Shown: piece by piece, positions 10,001 through 17,967 of the stretch
Position numbering within the stretch: position 1 is the first letter of the stretch
Layout: the number at the start of each line of letters is the position of its first letter
The notes under the pieces: generated by a model
Seen by the model: the letters and a program-made list of their open reading frames with translations, nothing else
What the model was told of the DNA's origin: nothing
Databases searched by the model: none
NCBI RefSeq assembly: GCF_001298445.1
Contig: NZ_CP012036.1
Span: 5,673,690-5,737,689 of the forward strand
Reading direction: 5' to 3'
Length of the DNA: 64,000 nt
Source: Nostoc piscinale CENA21
Lineage (GTDB): Bacteria; Cyanobacteriota; Cyanobacteriia; Cyanobacteriales; Nostocaceae
Translations under genes and position numbers: made by a program

Positions 10001-10525
10001 ATGATTCCAGTGGCTCGCACCGAAAATTTATTGATTCAAGAAGTCGGAGAAGAGCTAATTGTTTATGATGAAAAGCGAGATACAGCCCATTGTCTCAGTG
10101 CGATCGCAGTGCGCGTCTGGTACCTTTGTAATGGTCAAAACACCGTCGAAACCATTGCACGTTTGCTACAAGAAGAGTTCGAGTTTCCACCAAATCAAAC
10201 TGTTGATTGGCATGGTTTAGTTCAATTGACATTAGCTGAGTTAGAACAGTTTCACCTGTTAGATGCAGCCGTTACTAAACCCCTGAATAGTCCCCAAACT
10301 TCCCGCCGCCAAGTCCTCAAAAAAGTCAGCTTAGTAGGTGGCTTTGCCATTGGCTCTTTGTTCCCAGCCATTAAATCGATTATTGTTCCTACTCCAGCAA
10401 TGGCGGCTCCCCGTGGCTCTAGTAGCTCCACGACAACCACAACCACTACCACAAGCACTACCACTACCACGACAGCCGCCCCAACTACAACCGCTCCAAC
10501 TACAACCGCGCGAAATAAACAATAA
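10001..10525 (+). CDS. PqqD-like domain protein with internal Tat-like signal and Thr-rich tail, copy 1
   Basis: A 174-residue modular protein. Residues 1-90 look like PqqD, the peptide-binding fold of RiPP systems (LIVYDEKRDTAHCLSAIAVRVW, then CNGQNTVETIARLLQEEF). Residues 101-108 read SRRQVLKK, close to the twin-arginine consensus. A hydrophobic stretch follows (VGGFAIGSLFPAI), and AMA at 133-135 is a good signal-peptidase site. The remaining tail of about 39 residues is nearly all Thr with Ser, Ala and a few Pro. ATG 10001 is chosen because AAGGAG at 9986-9991 sits nine bases upstream; TTG 9998 adds one residue. I infer that the tail is the exported product and the PqqD part a built-in recognition domain. 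The function is not established for any homologue I can name. Confidence 0.82.
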   Translation: MIPVARTENLLIQEVGEELIVYDEKRDTAHCLSAIAVRVWYLCNGQNTVETIARLLQEEFEFPPNQTVDWHGLVQLTLAELEQFHLLDAAVTKPLNSPQTSRRQVLKKVSLVGGFAIGSLFPAIKSIIVPTPAMAAPRGSSSSTTTTTTTTSTTTTTTAAPTTTAPTTTARNKQ

Positions 10526-10625
10526 AACACCAGTTCGTTAGTAGAGTGATCGACAAACTTCTGTTACCAAGATTGCAATTTTGTGGCGTGAGACATTTTC
10601 CCAGATTTTTACTGTTAGCCGCATC

Positions 10626-10688
10626 ATACAAGATATTGTCTGTTTAGAACCGGGAACTCATAAACAGCTAGATGACTTTCTTTCTTAA
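10626..10688 (+). pseudogene. Duplicated 5' fragment of the oxygenase gene (scar 1)
   Basis: Twenty-one codons match the start of the oxygenase gene at 12004 (QDIVCLEPGT, then KQLDDFLS and stop), but the start codon has become ATA. After codon 17 the sequence switches to the kinase 3' end. It is a by-product of the tandem duplication and probably not translated. Confidence 0.85.
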
Positions 10689-10718
10689 GCAGAGACTAAA
10701 TACAAGGAGAATAAATTG

Positions 10719-11222
10719 ATGATTCCAGTGGCTCGCACCGAAAATTTATTGATTCAAGAAGTCGGAGAAGAGCTAATTGTTTATGATGAAAAGCGAGATA
10801 CAGCCCATTGTCTCAGTGCGATCGCAGTGTGTGTCTGGTATCTCTGTAACGGTCAAAACACTGTCGAAACCATTGCACGTTTGCTACAAGAAGAGTTCGA
10901 GTTTCCACCAAATCAAACTGTTGATTGGCATGGTTTAGTTCAATTGACATTAGCTGAGTTAGAACAGTTTCACCTGTTAGATGCAGCCGTTACCGAACCC
11001 CTGAATAGTCCCCAAACTTCCCGCCGCCAAGTCCTCAAAAAAGTCAGTTTAGTAGGTGGCTTTGCCATTGGCTCTTTGTTTCCAGCCATTAAATCAATTA
11101 TTGTTCCTACCCCAGCAATGGCCGCTCCCACTGGCTCTAGTGCCACGACAACAACTACTACAACGACAACCACCACCACTACAACTACAGCCGCGCCAAC
11201 TACCACACAGCCTCCCAAGTAG
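10719..11222 (+). CDS. PqqD-like domain protein with internal Tat-like signal and Thr-rich tail, copy 2
   Basis: This copy has the same layout as copy 1, and the first 135 residues differ at only a couple of positions (AVCVWY for AVRVWY, VTEPL for VTKPL). The twin-arginine motif SRRQVLKK, hydrophobic run and AMA site are unchanged. The tail is shorter, about 33 residues, with an uninterrupted run of 16-17 Thr, then AAPTTTQPPK. The ribosome site AAGGAG at 10704-10709 is also duplicated. The codons of the tail mix ACA, ACC and ACT, so the repeat is kept at protein level rather than being one pure microsatellite. The role is as proposed for copy 1. Confidence 0.82.
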   Translation: MIPVARTENLLIQEVGEELIVYDEKRDTAHCLSAIAVCVWYLCNGQNTVETIARLLQEEFEFPPNQTVDWHGLVQLTLAELEQFHLLDAAVTEPLNSPQTSRRQVLKKVSLVGGFAIGSLFPAIKSIIVPTPAMAAPTGSSATTTTTTTTTTTTTTTAAPTTTQPPK

Positions 11223-11278
11223 TGTAATTGACACACTTCTATTACCGCTTTTCCCAGATTTTTACTGTTAGCACCATC

Positions 11279-11341
11279 ATGCAAGATATTGTCTGTCTAG
11301 AACCGGGAACTGATAAACAGCCAGAGGACTTTCTTTCTTAA
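11279..11341 (+). pseudogene. Duplicated 5' fragment of the oxygenase gene (scar 2)
   Basis: This fragment retains the ATG and reads MQDIVCLEPGTDKQPEDFLS before a stop. The first 15 codons equal those of the oxygenase at 12004, and the last few come from the kinase 3' end. It could be translated as a 20-residue peptide, but nothing suggests a function. Confidence 0.85.
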
Positions 11342-11371
11342 GCAGAGACTAAATACAAGGAGAATAAATTT

Positions 11372-11947
11372 ATGATTCCAGTTGCTCGCACCGAAAATTT
11401 ATTGATTCAAGAAGTCGGAGAAGAGCTAATTGTTTATGATGAAACGCGAGATACTGCCCATTGTCTCAGTGCGATCGCAGTCCGTGTCTGGTATCTTTGT
11501 AACGGTCAAAACACCGTCGAAACCATTGCGCGTTTGCTACAAGAAGAGTTCGAGTTTCCACCAAATCAAACAGTTGATTGGCACGGTTTAGTTCAATTGA
11601 CATTAGCCGAGTTAGAACAGTTTCACCTGTTAGATGCAGCCGTTACCGAACCCCTGAATAGTCCCCAAACTTCCCGCCGCCAAGTCCTCAAAAAAGTCAG
11701 TTTAGTAGGTGGCTTTGCCATTGGTTCTTTGTTCCCAGCCATTAAATCAATTATTGTTCCTACCCCAGCAATGGCCGCTCCCACTGGATCTAGCTCTACC
11801 TCTTCACCGACAACAACATCTACATCCACAAGTACAACTACAACAGCGCCAACAACTACATCTACAAGTACAACTACAACAATACCTCCAACAATACTTC
11901 CGACAATAATATTTCCAACAATACCTCCGACAATACCTCCCTCTTAG
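11372..11947 (+). CDS. PqqD-like domain protein with internal Tat-like signal and Thr/Pro-rich tail, copy 3
   Basis: A 191-residue third copy; the PqqD and Tat-like parts are nearly the same as in copies 1 and 2 (DETRD for DEKRD). The tail after AMA is longest, about 56 residues, and differs in kind. A Ser/Thr mixture (SPTTTSTSTSTTTTAPTTT) leads into Ile/Pro-rich repeats (IPPTILPTI, FPTIPPTIPPS) with about ten prolines. Of the three it is the best candidate substrate for a prolyl hydroxylase. It directly precedes the intact oxygenase gene. Here the base triplet before ATG is TTT rather than TTG, so the start is unambiguous. Confidence 0.83.
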   Translation: MIPVARTENLLIQEVGEELIVYDETRDTAHCLSAIAVRVWYLCNGQNTVETIARLLQEEFEFPPNQTVDWHGLVQLTLAELEQFHLLDAAVTEPLNSPQTSRRQVLKKVSLVGGFAIGSLFPAIKSIIVPTPAMAAPTGSSSTSSPTTTSTSTSTTTTAPTTTSTSTTTTIPPTILPTIIFPTIPPTIPPS

Positions 11948-12003
11948 TGTGATTGACACACTTCTGTTACCGCTTTTCCCAGATTTTTACTGTTAGCAGC
12001 ATC

Positions 12004-12657
12004 ATGCAAGATATTGTCTGTCTAGAACCGGGAACTGATAAACAGCCAGATGACAAACAAGTGGTAAATACTCCACTTTATATACAGGTGCTGAATTTTA
12101 TCGATCATCAAGAATGGCAAACATTACTCGATTACACTCTGACACAAGCAAATCAGTTTGTTCCCAGTACCACTTTTACCAATCAGCCAGACTATCGAGT
12201 TTCCCAAAGTTTGAATGCGGTTGCAGAAGTCCAATCACTCATAGTTGATAAAGTACAGTCCTTACTGCCCCAAGTCTGCCAGCAGTTAGATATTCCACCA
12301 TTTTTTGTGACGTTAATTGAAACACAAATTACTGCACATAACGATGGCAACTATTACAAACTGCATAGTGATAACGGTAGTTACGATACTTTCAACCGAG
12401 AAATTTCCTATGTTTACTACTTTTATCGAGAACCACAGGCATTTTCGGGCGGTGAGTTACGTTTTTGCGTAGATGACAGTGATCAACTCTTAGAAAAACA
12501 GATAACTCCTCAGCAAAACAGCATTATTTTGTTTCCCAGTCGTTATCTGCATGAGGTGTTACCTGTTTGTTGTCCATCAAAAATGTTTGCTGACAGCCGT
12601 TTTACTGTTCACGGTTGGATTCGGAAATCAGTGTTTGCAAACCCTACTAATTGGTAA
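12004..12657 (+). CDS. Prolyl 4-hydroxylase-like 2OG-Fe(II) oxygenase
   Basis: A 217-residue enzyme with the full iron site of the family: H121 and D123 in KLHSDNGS, distal H183 in SRYLHEVLPV, and the 2-oxoglutarate-binding R199 in DSRFTVHGW. The stretch ISYVYYFYREPQAFSGGELRF is characteristic of prolyl hydroxylases of the P4H/Rps23-hydroxylase type. Such enzymes oxidise proline using O2 and 2-oxoglutarate. ATG 12004 is preferred; upstream codons from TTG 11953 translate non-conserved spacer that is shared with the repeat units. It stands between the Pro/Thr-tail proteins and a GT60-type transferase, whose eukaryotic relatives modify hydroxyproline, so the tails are the obvious substrate (inference). 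Confidence 0.85.
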   Translation: MQDIVCLEPGTDKQPDDKQVVNTPLYIQVLNFIDHQEWQTLLDYTLTQANQFVPSTTFTNQPDYRVSQSLNAVAEVQSLIVDKVQSLLPQVCQQLDIPPFFVTLIETQITAHNDGNYYKLHSDNGSYDTFNREISYVYYFYREPQAFSGGELRFCVDDSDQLLEKQITPQQNSIILFPSRYLHEVLPVCCPSKMFADSRFTVHGWIRKSVFANPTNW

Positions 12658-12682
12658 TTTGTTGCTGTTTTGGCGGTGATAT

Positions 12683-14500
12683 ATGATGAGCGATCGCATT
12701 TTTGTCCAGATTGCGGCTTACCGCGATTTTGAATTAATCCCCACAGTCAAAGATGCCTTAGCCCAGGCATTATCTCCCGAACGCATCAGTTTTGGTATTT
12801 GCTGGCAATATGGCAATGATGAAGAACTACACTTCATTGATGGGCTGAAAGATATTCCCAATTGTCGGGTTGCTACAGTCCCAGCAGCCGAATCTTGCGG
12901 TTTGGGTTGGGCAAGATCCCAAACTGAAAAACTTTGGCAAGGAGAACGCTACGCCCTGCAAACAGATGCTCACATGCGCTTTGCTACTGGCTGGGATACC
13001 CTACTAATTGAAATGTTGGCGATGTGTCCTAGCCAAAAGCCTGTACTCACGGCATTTCCTCCGGGCTATCATCCTCCCAGAGTAATTTTGTCTAACTTCC
13101 CCACAGGTACAGCCACAGGCAGATTTGCCCACAATGGTATGATGACCCCAAGAGCGGTGGAAGATTTAAGCAACTATCACGCCCCTAAATCTGGCGCATT
13201 TATGGCGGGGGGATTTATGTTTGCTGAGGCGCGTTTAATGCGGGAAGTTCCCCATGATCCACTGCTGTACTTTTCAGCTACTGAAGTGGCTTATTCTGTC
13301 CGCGCCTGGACAAATGGTTGGGATATTTACCATCCCCATCGTGTTATCTGTTGGCACTATTACTATGACACCCAAGAAAAGCCACGCCCCCTAAACTGGG
13401 AAGATAACCAAGACTGGTACCAGCGCCATATTATTTCCGAACAGCGATTTCGCCAAATTTTGCAGATGGAACCGATGACTGAGGATTTTGGCATTTATGG
13501 GTTGGGAAATGTGCGATCGCTCGCAGATTACGAAGCATTTGCGGGTGTGAGTTTTCATAAATGGCAACAATACATCAAAGACGAACAACAACGGGCGATG
13601 CAATTGCTGTCTGGATGTCTCCAAGTCTATTTTGACGAGACAGTTAGCGATCGCCTCAAGTCTCTGTTAAACGACGACAAAGACTATTCTCGCCTCGTGC
13701 AGATTGATTGGCAGTATTTTGTACATGTTGCCTCTGAGTTGGGTGTATTATCACTGGTCTATTGGGGTTTAAACAAAACTGCTCCTCACCTTGTCCCAGA
13801 GTCTACACTGCGAGAATTGCAACAATACTATTACGCTAATGCCCTGCGTAATCGTTCTCATAGCCAAACTTTACTGCAATTATTAAATCAACTCGCAGCC
13901 GCCCAAGTCACAGCAATTCCCATCAAAGGCCCAGCCCTCGCCGCATTGATAGATGGTGATTTATCTCTCTGGCAATTTCAAACCTTGGATTTGTGGATAG
14001 CAGCCAGCGATCGCGCCACCGCCACAGAAATTCTCACAGCCGCCGGATATCAGCCGGGAGAGATTTGGCAACTTGGGCAACAATCCTTCACCCATCCCCA
14101 ACGCGCCGTACAGATTGAGCTACACTGGCAGCTTTTAGGCTGGGAATGGCAAACCGAACGCCTGTGTACAGTAGAGTTAGAAAATCACACAATCCAGACC
14201 CTACCACCGCGAGATTACTTACTTTTACTTTGTATTAGTGCCGCGAAAATTGGTTGGGAGCGATCGCTGTGGAAAGTTTACCAAATCGCCGCTTTACTTG
14301 CCCGTTACCCCTCACAGCCCTGGGATGACTTGTTACAGCAGGCAGAACAAATGACCGCTAAAGAAGCCTTGTTGACAGGAATGTGGTTAGCAAATCGGTG
14401 TTTTAGAACTGCTTTACCCACAACAGTGACAAAGTGCTTAGAAACTATGCCAGAAGTTTCTGCCATTACTATACCGTGGTTAGGAGCGAGCGAATCATGA
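12683..14500 (+). CDS. GT60-type (GlcNAc) glycosyltransferase fused to a degenerate nucleotidyltransferase domain
   Basis: A 605-residue fusion. Residues 1 to about 300 match the Skp1 GlcNAc-transferase family as I know it (PF11397, GT60). Visible are IFVQIAAYRDFELIPTVKDAL, GICWQYGNDEE, LGWARSQTEKLW, the metal-binding ALQTDAHMRFATGWDTLL, and PVLTAFPPGYHPP. In Dictyostelium this family adds GlcNAc to hydroxyproline of Skp1. Residues of about 330-590 repeat the nucleotidyltransferase fold of the protein at 7561 (IPIKGPALAALIDGD), but the Asp pair FSDLDIL has become FQTLDLW, so the first metal ligand is missing and the domain may only bind. The last base triplets overlap the epimerase start (ATGA). 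Confidence 0.85.
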   Translation: MMSDRIFVQIAAYRDFELIPTVKDALAQALSPERISFGICWQYGNDEELHFIDGLKDIPNCRVATVPAAESCGLGWARSQTEKLWQGERYALQTDAHMRFATGWDTLLIEMLAMCPSQKPVLTAFPPGYHPPRVILSNFPTGTATGRFAHNGMMTPRAVEDLSNYHAPKSGAFMAGGFMFAEARLMREVPHDPLLYFSATEVAYSVRAWTNGWDIYHPHRVICWHYYYDTQEKPRPLNWEDNQDWYQRHIISEQRFRQILQMEPMTEDFGIYGLGNVRSLADYEAFAGVSFHKWQQYIKDEQQRAMQLLSGCLQVYFDETVSDRLKSLLNDDKDYSRLVQIDWQYFVHVASELGVLSLVYWGLNKTAPHLVPESTLRELQQYYYANALRNRSHSQTLLQLLNQLAAAQVTAIPIKGPALAALIDGDLSLWQFQTLDLWIAASDRATATEILTAAGYQPGEIWQLGQQSFTHPQRAVQIELHWQLLGWEWQTERLCTVELENHTIQTLPPRDYLLLLCISAAKIGWERSLWKVYQIAALLARYPSQPWDDLLQQAEQMTAKEALLTGMWLANRCFRTALPTTVTKCLETMPEVSAITIPWLGASES

Positions 14501-15465
14501 ATCGCCAAGTAGTATTAGTCACAGGCGGATGTGGTTTTATCGGTTCCCATCTAGTCGAAGAATTAGTGACTAGAGGGTATTATGTGCGGGTGCTAGATAA
14601 CTTGTCTACAGGCAAGTTAGAAAATCTACTAGCTGTATCTCCAGAAAGATGGGAATGGATTAAAGGTGATGTGACCAATTATGAGCAGGTAAAAAAAGCG
14701 ACTCAAGGCTGTGATTATGTCTTTCATCAAGCTGCGATCGCTAATATCGCCGCATCCTTCCAAGATACTGTCGGGACACATCAAATTAATTATGGTGGCA
14801 CAGCCAATGTCTTAAAAGCAGCCCATCATTGTCGAGTCAAACGCGTCATATTTGCTAGTAGTGCGGCTGTTTATGGGAATGATCCTACATTGCCAAAACG
14901 AGAATCAATGCCGACTCATCCCATTAGTCCTTATGGTGCAGATAAACTCGCTTCTGAGCAGTTGGGACAAATTTATCATCAACAAGGCTTAGTGGAGTTT
15001 GTTTCGTTGCGCTATTTTAATGTGTTTGGTCTGCGTCAGAATAGTGATTATACAGGTGTGATTTCTCAGTTTTGCGATCGCATCCGTCACAGCTTACCGC
15101 CAATCATTTATGGTAACGGATTGCAAAGTCGTGATTTTATTCACGTTTCTGATTTAGTCCAAGCCAACTTAATTGCCATGAAACATCCCCAAGCCGCAGG
15201 TAAAATTCTCAATATTGGATGTGGCCAAGCTACCAGCTTATTAGAGTTAATCGCGCTATTAAATCAAATCACTAAACAAAATCTGCGTCCTATTTTTCGC
15301 CCAGGTCTTCCCGGAGATATTCACCACAGCCGCGCCGATAATACAGCAATGCGATATTTAAAATGGTCTCCCCACGTAGATATTCATCAAGGCTTGACTA
15401 GCTTATTATTTCCCCCTGCTCATCAACCACAAATGCAGGACTTACGCACCAAGATTGTCGTTTAA
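14497..15465 (+). CDS. NAD-dependent sugar-nucleotide epimerase/dehydratase (SDR)
   Basis: About 322 residues from ATG 14497, which overlaps the transferase stop by four bases (ATGA) and implies translational coupling. The Rossmann motif is VTGGCGFIGSHL. The catalytic Ser is in FASSAAVYG and the Tyr/Lys pair in SPYGADKLASEQ. SLRYFNVFGLRQ and the HSRADNTAMRYLKWSP end are typical of UDP-glucose or UDP-GlcNAc 4-epimerases. It probably makes the donor sugar for the coupled transferase; which sugar cannot be read from sequence. Confidence 0.88.
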   Translation: MNRQVVLVTGGCGFIGSHLVEELVTRGYYVRVLDNLSTGKLENLLAVSPERWEWIKGDVTNYEQVKKATQGCDYVFHQAAIANIAASFQDTVGTHQINYGGTANVLKAAHHCRVKRVIFASSAAVYGNDPTLPKRESMPTHPISPYGADKLASEQLGQIYHQQGLVEFVSLRYFNVFGLRQNSDYTGVISQFCDRIRHSLPPIIYGNGLQSRDFIHVSDLVQANLIAMKHPQAAGKILNIGCGQATSLLELIALLNQITKQNLRPIFRPGLPGDIHHSRADNTAMRYLKWSPHVDIHQGLTSLLFPPAHQPQMQDLRTKIVV

Positions 15466-15582
15466 AACTGGGTGTCAGGGTGTAAGCTTTTGGATACATA
15501 CACCCCTCTGAAAAAAGGTCATCGAGAAACAGGCAATAAAAGCGAAAATAACTATTAATCATTGACCCTTGACCAGTGACAA

Positions 15583-16291
15583 ATGACCAACGCTGATCTG
15601 ATTGGACTAGCTGCTTCTTACACCTACGCTATAAGTTTATTAGCCCTTGGTGAAGGACTGCGAAAATTTTTTTGGTATCAAGCCAGACTTAACTCGTAAA
15701 GTTATCCACATCAGTGCTGGAATGTGGATTTTTGGTGTGCTGCTGCTGTTTAAACAATGGCAAATTGGGATTATTCCCTTCGCTACCTTTATTGGTGTTA
15801 ACTATCTGCTGTATCGTTATCGAATCATCGGTGCAATGGATACTGAAGATAGTTCTCCAGGGACGGTTTATTTTGCGATTTCAGTCACGCTACTTTTTGG
15901 GTTATTCTGGCGACCAGATAATTCAGTTGATCATGTCCCCATTGCTGTTGCTGGAATTATGGCTATGACTTGGGGAGATGCTTTGGCTGCATTAATTGGT
16001 AAAAGTTTCGGACAACACAAATACCAGATCGGTTCATCTGTGCGTTCTTGGGAAGGTTCACTGGCGATGTTGTTAGTCAGCACAACAGCAATATTTTTGG
16101 TACTGATGTTTTTACCTGGTTCTTTTCTGAGTCCTTTAGCTGTACCTTTGAGTGTGAGCAAGGCTTTATTAACAGCGTTAGTTAGTGGAAGTTTTGCAAC
16201 TTTAGTGGAAGCTATCTCGCCCCACGGTACAGATAACCTCAGTGTGCCACTAGTTACAGCAGGTATGATTTGGGCATTGATGCAGATTTAA
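15583..16291 (+). CDS. Diacylglycerol/polyprenol (phytol) kinase family protein, frameshifted
   Basis: The first frame reads MTNADLIGLAASYTYAISLL and ends at TAA after LGEGLRKFFW. The next frame carries GIKPDLTRKVIHISAGMW to the end. A T7 run at 15667-15673 lies at the break; with T6 one 235-residue frame results, reading LRKFFGIKPDLTRK. The product has about six membrane segments and the family pieces DTEDSSPGTVYFA and TWGDALAALIGKSFG. The family includes plant and cyanobacterial phytol kinase (VTE5) and dolichol kinase, earlier annotated as phosphatidate cytidylyltransferase. It would phosphorylate a prenyl alcohol with CTP. The break is either sequence error or a real mutation. Confidence 0.75.
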
Positions 16292-16472
16292 GTATAGTAA
16301 AGTGCTGAGTGCTGAGTATACATACTACGCTTTCTGGTCACTGAGTGCAGTTGAAGTGAGCCTCCTACCTTCCTCAATTGATTTGTTTCTGTCAAATGAT
16401 GGGTGTGTTCTCGCATTACCCCTTGTATTTTAAAAGTTGCCACCCTAAAAGTCTGATGTGGAGAAAATCACT

Positions 16473-16572
16473 ATGAGTACAAACCAAAAAATTGCCGTCG
16501 TCACTGGTGGAAATCGTGGTTTGGGATTTGAAGCTTCTCGTCAATTAGCTAAACAAGGATATAGGACTAATA
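16473..16572 (+). pseudogene. 5' remnant of a short-chain dehydrogenase gene at the IS junction
   Basis: The reading frame MSTNQKIAVVTGGNRGLGFE and following ASRQLAKQGY is the N-terminal NAD(P)-binding motif (TGGNRGLG) of classical SDR enzymes. It degenerates within a few codons of the insertion element that begins at 16573. Joining the flanks across the element (…GYRTN then MIPI stop) does not restore the gene, so it was already truncated or suffered a deletion. Confidence 0.8.
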
Positions 16573-17623
16573 TTTGATTTTTGAAAAAGCTCCGTACATC
16601 TGAAGAGTGGGAAAATCAAAGGTAGTGTGACGGATAAACCATTCAAACATCCATTTTAAATGAGAAAATGAAGGGAGCAAAGCACAAAAACGTCGAACCC
16701 AGGTTTTGGCTTGCAACCAAACATCCTCAATAGGGTTTTGTGTTGGACAATTAGGAGCAAAACGAACGCAGTGTATTTTCCACTGGTCAGTTGAAAGTCC
16801 TTTATTCAGTTCATCCAAAAATTCTTAATTTCTTGAGAACGATGGTAACTAGCACCATCCCAAAAAATTAATAATTGCTGATTAGGAGACTCATCTAGCA
16901 AATAACGTAGATAATCAATCGTATTTTGGGAATTTCCAGCATCATAAGTTTTAAGTATTAATTCTCCTTGAAGATAGTCAATGGCTCCATAATATGTTTG
17001 TTTCTCTCGTTCATTGACCACCGGAACCATAATTTCTTGGTCTGTTTTACCCCATATATAACCACTTAAGTCTCCCCACATTAAATGACATTCATCAATC
17101 AGTAGCACTCTTAATTTACCTGTTTCAATTTCGCTCCGGTTGTTTTCCAACAATGTTTCAATCTCTTTTTTTTTGCATCAACAGCATCTGGGTCGGCTTT
17201 TGGGTTAACTTTCGTGTTTTTTTTCCAACTTATTCCTGCTGCTTTAAACAAATCGTAGTAACTTTTTTTCGTTTCGTAAACTACATCGTATTCAAAAGCT
17301 AGTTTATACTCTAATTCTCCTATTTCCCAATAATCCTTTGTTTGAAGCCAACTCAATACTTCCTCTCGCTGCTCATTACTCAAATAGCTTTTTCTTCCTT
17401 TATAATTTAGTCTTAGACCATCAACACCATTCTCCTCATATACTTGTTTCCAACCTGTTATTGAACCAAGTGAAACACCAAGAATTTTCTTGATTTCCTC
17501 ATATAAGTAACCTTGATAAACCAGCTTTACTGCTAATCCTTTTCTCGCTTCACGGGCATTTATATTTTGAACTATAAATTCCTCTAGTTCAGCGATCGCC
17601 TGCTGCAAGTGCTGATTCAGCAT
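16567..17623 (-). pseudogene. IS630 family transposase in three frames
   Basis: Segment 1 (17111-17623) has the helix-turn-helix region (GVSLGSITGWKQVYEENGVDGL). Segment 2 (16806-17153) has the first DDE Asp in LLIDECHLMWGD and the second in LIFWDGASYHRS. Segment 3 (to 16567) has the final Glu in NPIEDVW. The first break is at an A9 run on the coding strand (17166-17174); a -1 shift there joins segments 1 and 2 and may be programmed. The second, near 16817-16821, needs one extra T and has no slippery motif, so the gene is probably dead. The stop codon TAG lies just outside the element. Confidence 0.85.
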
Positions 17624-17685
17624 TGTTCTTCCTTATACTTATTACCTGTCTCCGTATTATCTCTTGTTTTTTTTCAAAAATCAAA
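16573..17685 (-). mobile_element. IS630-type insertion sequence
   Basis: A 1113-base element. The ends are inverted repeats beginning TTTGATTTTTGAAAAA (left, 16573) with its complement at the right end (17670-17685). Both ends are flanked by TA (16571-16572 and 17686-17687), the target duplication expected of IS630/Tc1-mariner elements. It carries one leftward transposase in three frame segments. Confidence 0.9.
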
Positions 17686-17763
17686 TATGATTCCTATATA
17701 AGTCGCAGTAACGTACAGGCACAAATAAGCAATTGTAATTTAATTGCAATAATTACTGGATAT

Positions 17764-17893
17764 ATGGGTCATGATTTAAGTCAAATTGTCTCTGACTTAA
17801 AAAAAAGATGGCACTTTAACAGGTGATGTCTTTTTTCTAGCTTGTCGGGGCAAAAGTGGTGTAGTTCGCGCAATTCTTAATAAGGTGCAATAA
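17764..17893 (+). pseudogene. Frame-disrupted gene fragment of unknown family
   Basis: Two overlapping frames read GHDLSQIVSDLKK and then DGTLTGDVFFLACRGKSGVV to a stop. They join if the A8 run at 17799-17806 is read as A7, giving 42 residues. Coding-like residues extend upstream (NCNLIAIITGYMGHD) without a start. I do not recognise the family. It looks like the 3' end of a gene lost when the IS inserted or by a nearby deletion. Confidence 0.5.
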
Positions 17894-17967
17894 TAAAATG
17901 GCTGATTCCACACTTGGAAAAATCTAATTTCATCACATCAATTTCTTTATGTTGTCCACACTTGAGA

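Larger units (their letters stand above)
9962..12056 (+). repeat. Tandem triplication of a PqqD-gene unit
   Basis: Three direct repeats have start codons at 10001, 10719 and 11372 (periods 718 and 653 bases). Each unit contains the kinase 3' end ctttcttaag, the leader AATACAAGGAGAATAAATT, a whole PqqD-like gene, a spacer ending CCCAGATTTTTACTGTTAGC, and the first 17-18 codons of the oxygenase gene. At 10674-10680 and 11327-11333 the oxygenase sequence joins directly to the kinase 3' end. The joint shows unequal recombination between the oxygenase start and the kinase end. Units differ mainly in the low-complexity tail. Confidence 0.93.

Noticed and set aside
10252..11284. Minus-strand frames rich in Val/Gly opposite the Thr-rich tails
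   Set aside because: They are the antisense of Thr codon repeats, overlap three real genes, and have no ribosome sites.
9962..12056. Tandem repeat as a CRISPR array
   Set aside because: Units are about 650-720 bases and contain whole genes; there are no short regular repeats and spacers.
16567..17623. Both transposase breaks as programmed frameshifts
   Set aside because: Only the A9 site is slippery; the break near 16820 lacks a slippery motif and needs an added base.
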